Assembly: GCA_903813345.2 (NCBI GenBank)
Contig: CAIIXF020000009.1
Span: 12,520,030 to 12,584,029 of the forward strand
Origin: Owenia fusiformis
Lineage: Eukaryota; Annelida; Polychaeta; Sabellida; Oweniidae
Reading direction: 5' to 3'
Length of the DNA: 64,000 bases
A program made the translations under genes and the position numbers. How positions within the stretch are numbered: position 1 is the first letter of the stretch; each line of letters begins with the position of its first letter. The notes beneath the pieces were generated by a model that saw nothing but the letters and a program-made list of their open reading frames with translations, did no database searches and was not told where the DNA came from. Of this stretch, positions 11,301 through 23,300 are shown one piece after another.

Positions 11301-14300
11301 TCACCCACTGGAGTGATAAGTTGAAAACTAGCACTGCCATGAGAGTTTGGTTCCAATTGCGTTGTACAGAATTCGAAACTCTTCATCTCAATCACTTCTA
11401 CTCCCTTATATATATTACCTGTATGACTCCGCATATGAAGTTTCATATAGCTCTGACCTCTGAATGCCCTGGCACATATCGGGCATTTGGATATGCCCTT
11501 GGAGCTGCCCTTTATCACATGGGGGGATTGTTCAGCTTGTGGCAGAGGCACCCCCTGCGACTGGTTACTATATGTATGTTGGTCTCTCAGATCAAGGAGC
11601 TGTTGGACGGCAATAGCTGCATTTCTGTAACACATTATTGCAACATAACAACTTTGCATAATGTTTTTTTCTCATCGTGCTTAGAATACCTAATGTTACA
11701 TGAAAAAATGCCTCGGGAAGATGCTCAGTTTGTAAAACTTTGCTATCTTAAGCCCATGTGGGCTGGGTTGTTATTTTATTACTTTTCTTTTGTATTGTAC
11801 TGAATTAACTGATGTAAATCGACCAATGTAAATAACCCTTAAATTAAACTAAACTACATATTTTGGTCAAACTATTTCAATAACAGATTCTCAGTGAGGT
11901 GGCATGGGATTTTTCAATGAGGTGCAGCACCCCAGTGCTCTAATGTTGGGGAGATCACTGGGTTTTATGTCATCAGGTTATTATATTGCTCACTTTGCTT
12001 GCTCTTCTGAGTCTACAGGTGGATGGGGAGTCTGTTGTGCCGTAATGTCCTCTGCGACAACCTCCTCTTGTCCAATCTCTAACATAGCTCCATTCTCGTT
12101 AGCATCAGCATCCATAGGAACCTCAACTTCTTTATCCTTATGGTCTTCACCTTCCTTAGGGATGTCAGCATCCTCATTATTGTTCTGTTTAGGATCATCT
12201 GCCTCATCCGTGTGCATAGGACTGGTTTTATTTAGTTCCTCGTCCTTTTTGTCTGGTTTCACCTAATATTAAAATAAATATTTATGTGTCTATTTAATCT
12301 TGGAAAGGTGGCATATTTTAATAATCATATTCTTTTTATCCATAACAATCAAATCGGGCCATGAAACATTATACGCCAATAATGACACCATATCTTTTTC
12401 CTTCATTCTACATTCAAATCCACAAAAATTCCATCAGAAATTTTCTCAGAACCACAACTGTGAAATATTGCATTGCAGTCAGAGGGTTTAGGAAGAAAAT
12501 TAATGATTCAGAGTAGAAAATTAACATGATATTTCAGACAACATACCTCATCAATTTGGGAATTTGATTTTGACGATGCTTCAATTGAATCATCTTCATC
12601 CTGAGCAGTTTTGTTTTTATTGTTATCATCTTTTGAACTTATTGGATCTTCGTGAGGTGAAGTTGTACTGTCATTACTCCTGGCATAGTCTATTGATATT
12701 ATCTGAGTTTTGGCTTCTGTTGTACTCTCCGAGGAAACAACCTTGACCTTGGCTGATTTATCGTGCAGCAAACTCCGGTGTCTAACTTTCTGTTAGAAAA
12801 GCAAAACTTTTGTTTTTCAAATATGTATGAGTATATGTATACGAAAAGGGGTCTTATCGCAGATTTTTTGAATAAAGCATATCTTGGGCACATTCTTGAC
12901 TCTGTCACAATTCAAATTTTTGTGATAGGAAGTGGTCAATAACTTTGGAGGAATATACCGAGTTAAGATATTTTGTCAATATTGCCTGGTATAAACTCAC
13001 ATATTGTAGTTTGATGGGATCTGGCTATAATCACATCAATGAATAAGCCTTAATTGGTACAATAGGTCAAAGACATATACAATGTAGTTATTGCACTTAC
13101 ATTATGTACAAGTTCTATATGCTCCATCAAGGCTTGTTTTTCACTTGAGGCAAACACACACAATCCACAGCGAAAATTCATATTTGCCAGATGGGTGGTT
13201 AAATGCTGTTTCAACTCTTCACGGTTTCCTAATGCAATCTTGCATACCTGAAGGTATGAGAAATACATAATGATGTCATACTTTGCAGAAAGCAATGTTT
13301 GTAAACAAAACAGGTAGAAGTTATTGAAAATTTGCAATACCGTATTCGCTCTTATAAGCGGGGGAGATGTCTCAAATTACAAAATCTCCAGGGATTTTTG
13401 AATGGTATATGTATGGGCAATAATAGGGGATTCCATGATTTCTACTTTAAAACTTGACTTACTTCATAGTCATAGAAAGTATGTTTTATATTCGTATAAT
13501 ACTACTACACATTTATAATGGAATGAATGTTTGTTGTGTGGGAAAAGGTGGAGAATAATTTCTCTAGGTTGGAAAATGCAATGGTGCACTTAAAGTTTCA
13601 AATTGTGACTAGAGATCACTTTGGTCAGAACTAACATTCATAAACAGCTCAATCGATAGTGGTGAGTGAATAATTCAATTAAACCTATTATCACTCAACT
13701 ATTTTTTTCAAATTTTCATTCATGGTTTTTGTTAAGTTGCCAAAGTCTTTCGTGGAAAAATAGGATATGCGTGTCTATTAGAGGAGGGAATACAATAAGT
13801 AATATTTCTGCAATAAAATGGCACCATGACAACTAGGTGTCATGATTTACTGGAATTGTCAATCAAAGTATGTCTAACAAATCACATACCTTGCATTGGT
13901 TGGAGACAATCACGTTGGACTGGTTTTCTAGTTGTTCCTCAAGCTGCTGAGTTATCTGACTGAGGTCTACTGTAGATGTATCAGTCTCCTCAGCCTAGAA
14001 GTATCGAAGGAATTTAAGTATAAAACCGTACTTAATGTACATAATGTTAGCAGATAAGAGCACACTGGAGTTAAATCTTGCACATTTTTTTTTATTTGTG
14101 ATTTATTTCATAGTAAAATAGAATTATTACATACACATGTTGCGGCTTTGCAATGGAGCATTATAAGCCACAATTGAATAATAACAAGATTTAAAAAAGA
14201 AAGTATGACAATGAATTTGCAATAAGCACATTATTATCATCTTGGTTACCGCCATATTTGGTGAACAATACCTCATTGGTATATTCCGCATTTTACGTAT

Positions 14301-17300
14301 TTTACACTCGAAGACAGAGCCAGAAACCCCTCCTTGGAGGAGCCCTACTTTTTTTGTGTGCACAGTAACACAGACATACAAGTACACACCACAGCCTTTT
14401 ATACGAGTCATGGACCACTCAGTCAACCACCCAGAATTACATAGCGCACAAACAAACTTGTCTGAACTGGGAATCGAACCCGGGGCCAAGCGATATTGGT
14501 AACCTTGACTCTGCCACTGAGCCATAGCGGGTGGACATGATTATCACAAAGTATGCGTCACACAACATGAGCATTAACAAGTACTTTGACTGATCAGCTG
14601 TGTTTCAACCAGCCAGAAATCTTCATATTCAATAAAAAAACATATTCTACTGAGAAAAGTAATCAATGAAATAATTATGTTAATATTAAGTTAAAATAAA
14701 TAAAAACATATTTTACTGAGAAAAGTAATCAATGAAATAATTATGTTAATAATAAGTTAATAGCGGTCTTACTTACAGTTTTATCACTAATGACGATCTG
14801 GTTTTCTTGCAATACTTGTCCTTGTTGTGGTTGAACCTCAACTCCACCCATAGGGTTGTCAACTCCACCAATAGGGCTTTGTACTTCACTGTTGGGGCTT
14901 TGTATTCCATTCTCAGGGGTTTGGGTCCCATCAATAGGGTTTTGAATAGTTGAATCGGGCATTGTGTTTGGATGCACCAGGACTGTCACATGCATAGGAC
15001 TGGGAGGCGTGGTTGTTTCCTTGTCGGATCTTTGTGTTGAGCAAGCAGGATTGGAGCTAAGTTCTAATTTCTTTCCATATCGCGGAAGCTCCGCGTCACT
15101 CTTTTGAGTACATGGCTTTCTGAAGCAAAATGATTTATTTGGTATTCAAATATGCCAAGTGTGTCTCAGCCAATCATCTTTGAGTATTTCAGTGCATTAA
15201 TTAAAGGCATATGGTCAACCCACCAGAAAAATATTCTTACAAACTACATTTGCACTATAATTTTAAAATGAACTGAGCAGTGCCATTATTGATAAAAGAA
15301 TGATGTCATCATGTGATCTACTAATAACCTACCCTGATAATTTACACAATTTAAATATATAACAGAAGGCTTTATAGATGTTTCTCTTCTTGCAAAATGT
15401 ATTTTCCATGATATGATGCGGCTGTTGCCATAGTAGAAATTCAGATTATTCTGTCTCATATATGGGCATAATGTGATGCAAAATTCAAATTCAAACAGTC
15501 ACCATTTTATACACTTCCACATTTGAATCATGATTTTGGTCTTATTCCCTCACGAAAAATTCCAAAGCTCACAAGAAATGATCAATATTGGGTTGAATCT
15601 TTTGGACTGTTTATCTTGAATTTACAGTCAATTATAATTTCAGAAAATAACAACCTTTCAAAGTTTTCATTGCTGGAAAATACTGAGGTTCGATTCTGGG
15701 AGCACATCCTCCTTGAGTAGAGTCATATGTCTCAGACCAATAGGCTAAAGGCTCTAAAATACTTTTACTAAATAAGGAATAGAAGGCATGTTTGTATAAG
15801 ACATTTGCCTATAAAAGGACCAGTTTCAAGAAAATCAGTTTATGTATAAAAGGACCAGTTTCAAGACAATTAGTTTATGTATAAAAGGACCAGTTTCAAG
15901 ACAATTAGTTTATGTATAAAAGGACCAGTTTCAAGACAATGAGTTCATATATAAAAGAACCAGTTTCAAGACAATTTAGTTTATGTATAGGAAAAATGGA
16001 TTCGGGAGAATAATATCTAAATCCCCTAAAATGGAGGTTCAAGAACTACAGGTCTCCAACAGCCCCCTCTATGACTTTACCTTGACTTTAGATGTCTTCT
16101 TAATGCCCCTGATTCTCCAAATGCCCTTTGACATAACTTACACTTAAATGGTCTGTCTCCTAAAACAAACAAAGAATCACAAAGCATTACATGAAGTGGT
16201 TTATTGGATGGTTACGAAACAGTAACAATATGTCACAGATACCAAAGTCTGAGTCACTAAAAATGATGACAATCATTAGCTTGACCTACATATTATTAGT
16301 AAGTACATTTTTGGAATGTAGCAATAGTTGAGGATTTTATTAATCCTAATGCAGGGAATCCCTTTTTTAAACATAATTTAAAGAGCTTTGAAAAATTCAA
16401 TGCAACATCAAAATCACCAATACTTTTGGAAAGCTTATCCCCAAATCTCTGGAATTATTAACTTTTTTAGACAACAGGGCATAGTGGGGAAAAAATTGGT
16501 CAGAGTGAACCTCTGCACACATTGATTCTCATGCATGTACCGAAAATGTGTCGTATCTCTGGCTCAGGGTAGTCCAATTAAACAGAGAAACTTTTTTCCC
16601 ATCCACATACCTACCCACCAGCACACGACAATTACAATATAGCATTTTTCAAATGTGATTAAAATGACCCCTTCCCATGACATCTCATATTTATGTCTGG
16701 GTTGTATTTGCTCTGATTTATCAACAGGCGCCCAGCCGATTGAGTATTCTGGTCAAAACTATACAATTCTGAGCAAAATACTCAATCGGCCCTGTGCCAG
16801 CCGATAGATCGGAGCAAATGTGACCCAGGCATTACCAGTGTGTCTGCGCATGTGCCTCTTGAGAGATCCCTTGGTCTTGAATGCATAGTTACAGTCTCCA
16901 AAGTCACACTTAAACTCTCGCTGATCACTGTGGGTCAGTAAATGGGTCTTCAATATCAGTGCCTTAAAAATAAAGTGCTCAATATAGTATGTATGTATAT
17001 TTATTTATTTAAGTGCCTCGTATAGAATACCCAGCCTATTTTAGGCTTCTGGGGCACAATGTACAATATAGTACTGGGTGGTTTTTGTTGGATGTATGTT
17101 TGGCTTTAATATGGAATCAGTACAAATAAATCCTATATTACATATTAAAAACAAAATATAAAAGAAAAATTGATCCAATGGGCTCTACTAAAGTAAGGGT
17201 ATGCAATAGATTTCCAAATAGATGACCCATTCAACAATGATTAATACATTATGATAATTAGTTACTCAATGCAAATAATGATATTTATGACAAGTATTTA

Positions 17301-20300
17301 GGCAACACTTTTTTTATTTATTTTTTTTAATTAAAAATATTTATTCTCTAAATTAAAATCGTATTCATTGATAACATTAGACACTTTTAATAAGCGTATC
17401 AGTGTGAAAATATTTAAATAGAAATCTGAGTCACATGGAAAAACACAATTCAGGCAAGTCTTGAAAAAGACTTACCTCTTTGAATGCCTTTGGACACATT
17501 AGGCATTTATATGGTCTGTCTAGTTCCCCATCTGCATTAACCCTTTCATTCCCAGGAACAGAAGACATCACAATATTAACTCTTCTATTTCCAGTAAGTA
17601 TTTCTGGATCTTCGGGCTGAACTGTTTCATGCGACATTCCAACAATGATTTCAGTTGATTGAGTAGTGTTAATTGATTGGCTACCATCACCAGGTTCTTG
17701 TTGAGTAGGCACAGTTTGAGTATAGTATGTTACAACAGGCTGAGTGTGTGAGATTTCTTGAGTAAAGACTTGTTCAGTGAGGTGGGGAATATTTACGAGA
17801 TGCATATTTTGAGGTATTTCTTGAGGATCAGTAGGAGCTTCATATGTGGGATCATCAGCATTTCTGTCATCGTTATCTTCTACTTTGACAGATTCTGTGT
17901 CCTGATCATCATCGGAGAATACCTAGAAAGCAGTAAGATTCATATTTCACAATACCCTCTGAAAATACTTAGAGAAATCAAGAAGTCTCATATTTCACAT
18001 TATCATCTAAGAATACGAGAAATACGTACTTGGAAATCATTAGTTCACAACCCTTCTCTATGTCATCATGAAATTCAAGTATATATTCATTTTATGTGAT
18101 TCCAAAAATCATGATGGCCATTATTCTCCTGATACCAAACAACTGCCAGGCTGATCGCTTATTATAGATTTAAATTTTGAAATTGTTGTTCCATACACTG
18201 AATCAGCATTATTGATCAAGATACACTATCAATACTATAAGTTATTGAATGATTTGAAGTGCAATACAAGATATATTCTGCTCGAGAAATTCTGTATTGG
18301 AACGAGACAAAGTCGAGTGCCAATACAGAATATCGAGACAGAATATAACCTGCATTGCACTTCAAATCATTCAATAACATGAAACTCCAGTTGATATATA
18401 CATAATGGGGGAAGCAGATTTGATTAAAGACTAAAAAATGCTAAATAACTCAAAACATACTTGTGAATTATGATCGTACTCAATGTGCCTTTGAAGAGCT
18501 GCATTACGTGTGAAACAACGTGAGCAATGTTTGCAGCCATAAGACATCTTCTCTGTGATTATATTTTCTGTTGCCAATGGTGTTGCTCCAGTTTTTGATA
18601 TGCCACTCCTGGGTGGTCTACCTACAATGGAAATAAATTGTGCCATTTGCAAGAGGATTTTACTACTCTAAATACTAAAATTTAAATGGTTTAATATCAG
18701 CTTTTAAAGTAATGTGTACCAGGGACTTTCCAATTTTGTTTACTTGGGTCATATATAAAGGTTGTTTATAAACTGCTTTACAAAGGGATTGAACTTTACA
18801 TAAAGTTAGAACTTTTGGATTCATATGAAGGTTATAAATTGTAGAATGCTAGCTTGTACCAGGAGATTGTACTTTACAGAAGGGTACACAGGGAGTTCTA
18901 TGCCTGGGGGGGGGGGGGTTCACTGTTTATAAATCTTGACAGGGATCCTCGGCACACATGGGGTACCTTTTCTGACATTTGGTATGGCAATGGACCCAAA
19001 TCTTAGGTTCTGGTATGAGAATGCCCCCAAAATTATGACTTAGTTTTGAGGTATGGCAATGGTTGGATATTTCCACTTTCTGGTAGAGAATGGTCATTCA
19101 AAATATGTTACATCTCACTTGTGGTATGGCATTGGTCTAGTTGTTACACAATCCTTAATATGAGGTTGTTTTGGATCATTTTCCTCAAAGATCTGCCTTC
19201 TTATTAGGGCTTAAGACATTTTGAATGGCTTTGGTCTTATATCTGGATATTTGGTATGGCATTGGTCCTATATTTGGACATTTGGTATGGCATTGGTCTT
19301 ATATTTCGACATTTGGTATGGCTTTTGGGCATTATTTGGTTGGTATGGGAACACATTGAAAGTTGACAGATTGGTATGGGAATATATTGATATCTGAGAG
19401 TTAAGCCTAGGACCCCCGCCAAATTTTGTATACGGTGAACCCCCGGGATTCTATGTTAGTTAGGTTTGTGCAAAAAAGAAGGTTGTATCAAGGGACTGTG
19501 TAAAAAGGTTAAACTTGAGGGCTGAGGCCCAGGAATATGTTTAAAATGTTCGCTAGTGTAATGTTTACATGTATATTACTTGATTACTTACATGTATAAG
19601 AATAAGACTAATTTTTATAAGCTTAATGGATAAGAATAAGACTGATTTTTTTTATTAATGGCAGTATACCCGGGCCTCAGCTTGAGGGCTATGCTCAAAT
19701 GTTTAGTCAATGGTTTGTGTAAATTGAATTTTAGGGAAATTACACGTATGATAAGGATTAGGTTGACGAAGGTAGACACTGGCAATCTGGCATCTTTCTG
19801 TTGTCACTTAATCCCCATTCTCCGATAACAGGGCTTCGAAATCCAGAATATATTCTTTCTTTTTACCCCCTGCGATAAGCAGCTAGCATTTCCCCGATTA
19901 AGAACTCGCAATCTGATTGGCTGTCGCAACACTGCGACAGAAGTCATTGCGTATAATTAGATCACGTGATTCAGTTTAATTGGGCGCTTCCAAATTGGTT
20001 ATTGCATGGGGAAGAAGGAGGTACGGATTCTGGATACCTGCTTAGGAGGATGCTTAATCCCTATTACTAAAAATACCTCTTCTCTTTCCTGATGGTGTCA
20101 GGGGTTCGGCTTTCACAAGTCTTGGCACAAGGATCTTGGTGTTTTTTCTCTTAACTCGATCATATACAAGCTTTGACTCTTGGTCTTCTTCCATCTTGTG
20201 TTGTATGAATGAATACAGTGAGTTGAACGTCTCTTGACATTTCCCACATGTGTGGACATCTCCAGAGTTCCCCTCCTGGTTGTCTTGTTTCTCATCTGAA

Positions 20301-23300
20301 AATGTATATGTTTTCAGTAAAACTTGTATATCCACAGTAAGTTTGATTTGGGCTTGCCAAGTGTCCCTACACAGAACTAGCCCTATACTCAAAGTTTCAG
20401 CCATGTCATTTTGAAAATTGTACTCTCACACCGGAATAGCCTGACAATGGTAAAGTCAGATACCGTTGTCACAAATGGCGGACATAACCTTCGTTTCAAT
20501 TGAATTTTCATGAACTGTATGTTTAATAGAGTGACTAGATTAAATTCCTTTGGTACAGCAATCAAAGTCTTTTTCTACTGTTTATATAGTTAAATATGTT
20601 CTACCATCGAAATAAAGGCTTTAATTTTAGTGATTGGAATATGACACAGGACAACGGATACTGTATAAATGACAACAATAGGTGTGGGTCAAATGTGATG
20701 TAAAACGGTATATGTAAAGACAATGGTAAAGTGTTTATTTACGATTGTCATTTTCCTATGTTCCATTATGCAATACATCCACCATAGTCTGTTGTCACAT
20801 CTGACCCAGGGGTAAAAACAGTATTTCTTCCATTCCAGTTTTATACCTGCCTAATAATGACATTCCTGCATGCTCCAGCTTGGACAAATCTAATATGCTC
20901 ATGAAATACTTTGTACAGAAAAATCTGATTGAAAATAATGCAAATCTTACACCTATTTTTCCAAGCAGAACCAATCAAATACTCCAAAACTTCAGAACTT
21001 CACAACAAGAGGTCTTTGAACTACTTAACGAGTTGGATGTACATAAATCTCCTGGTCCTGATGAAATCTCAAACAAGATGTTAAAAATGTGTGCCAGCTC
21101 TTTTTCATTACCAGTAAGCAATCTATTTAATAGAATACTTGACAAGAATATTTTTCCAGATATTTGGAAGGAGGGAATAGTTATTCCAATTTACAAAAAA
21201 GGTGACTCAACCATTGCCTCCAATTATAGACCTGTAACTCTCCTAAGTACTTTGTCTAAAGTTTTCGAACGCATTATTCATAGACATTTGCTTTCTCATC
21301 TTCTCGAGCACAATCTCTTGTATAAACTCCAAAGTGGGTTCTTACCTAAACATGGAACAACAAATCAACTAATAAATATTGTACATGATCTTCATCAACA
21401 TATTGATAATAAAGAGCATATACGCTCAATCTTCTTGGACCTGAGTTCAGCTTTTGACGTGGTCCCGCACAACTTATTGATAACTAAATTAAAAGGCTAT
21501 GGTTGTAACAACAATTTTATTAATCTCATTAAATCATACTTAAGTGATAGGCGTATCAGAGTCAAGGTCAATAATAACTTATCAGAATGGTCCTCTGTTC
21601 AACATACAGATGCTCAAGAATCAGATACACAAATACATAATAACAACCCTCAGATCAAGAATTATAAAATTAACGCAGGAGTTCCTCAGGGTTCAGTATT
21701 GGGACCCCTCCTATTTTTGATATATATCAACGACTTACCGGATGGTCTTGTTTCAAAGACATTCATATTCGCGGATGACACCTCACTCCATAATCCTTTT
21801 GATGTAAATGAAATATTTCTCGATATTCATGAGCCCATTCAAAGTGATTTGGACCACTTAGACCATTGGGCTGCAACTTGGAAAATGTTATTTAAAGCAC
21901 AGAAAAGCGCTGATTTGATATTCACTGGACATAGAAACATTAATATTGAACCTCCTCCTCTGAAAATGAACGGGGAAATAGTCCCTAGATGTAATACTCA
22001 TAAACACCTCGGACTTACTCTTGACCAGCACCTAAACTTCAAAGCTCACATTGATCAATTAATTAACAAAGTAATAAGCCTGATGAGGCCCATGAAGAAA
22101 CTCTGCAAGATCTTGTCAAGCAAGCACCTTGAAACTTTATATAATGCGTACATACTCCCTCATTTTGACTATTGTGACATCATATACAATAGTGCATCAG
22201 ATACCAAATTGCAATCTCTTGAACGGTTACATTATAGAGCAGCATGTCTAGTCTCTGGAGCAATCCATGGCTCGAACACTAATAAAGTTCTCTCATCAAT
22301 AAACTGGAAAACTTTATCCTCTAGAAGAGAGGAACATCTCAAAATATTTATTTTTAAAGCAAGATATAATAACTTTCCTCCTTTCATTTGTAATCTTGTC
22401 AGGTCCTATGAGAATGATATACAAGTGCGCTCATTAAGGAGCCACAGGGACTATAAGATTCCCCTTCAAACAAGCGCTTTGGCTAAGAAATCTACAATTT
22501 TTAAAGGTATGGCCCTTTGGAATAACCTTCCACCAGATTATAGAATTGGTCAGCCAATTTCAAGATTTAAAAGAATAGTAAGAGGCGATGGAAGCCATGC
22601 TTCTACCCTATCAACGTCAAAACTAAAAAATGCCATGCCTCGCTACTTAGAAATTCCTCTAAACCGACTCAGGTCCGGACTTCTCTTGCAAGCTCACCTC
22701 CATGCACACAACTTTGAACGGGTTGCTAATCCTAAATGTTTATGTGACAATATAAACCAGACAACTTTACATTTCCTGTTGAAATGCCCTCTGCTGACAG
22801 AACAGAGAACAACACTACTTGCAGGATTTGAGACGATAGGGATCCGTACCCACTATGATGGACTTAATATGCATGATCAATCCCAGTTCTTACTTTTTGG
22901 AGATAATAAATTTCCAGTAGATGTCAATGAGAAACTAATGAACATAGTAGCATATTATATCCACCAGGGTCTAGATCTTTTGGACATGTAATCGATTACA
23001 ACATGTTACAACTGAAATCCCTCTGGCCAAGGGAAAAAACCTAACACATCTTTGTGATATACGAGTGTAGTGTGATGATATTTTATTGACTTTTTCTTTC
23101 ATCTATTTTAACAATAACATGACATAAAAATAACTTATTATGTAAAAATTTAATAACATTCCTTTGGATTTCACTCAAAATTGCCGACAATGTCACTAGA
23201 CTTTGGCAATTGTTTAAGTTTGTACAGCCTTATTTTATGGAATATAATAAAGATGATTAATAAAAAAAAAAAAAAAAAAACCAGGGGCGGATTCAGGATT

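Noticed and set aside
13330-13800. Possible MITE with gtattcgctcttataagc-like ends
   Set aside because: The right-hand counterpart is too diverged to pair convincingly and no target duplication was found.
14460-14536. tRNA gene
   Set aside because: A and B boxes are present, but the 3' acceptor half is not and the sequence continues into a SINE body with an A-rich tail.
19790-20040. Internal promoter with CCAAT-like attggctg and a CACGTG-like cacgtga
   Set aside because: It lies in E4F1 intron 2 within probable repeat sequence, with no exon or start signal next to it.
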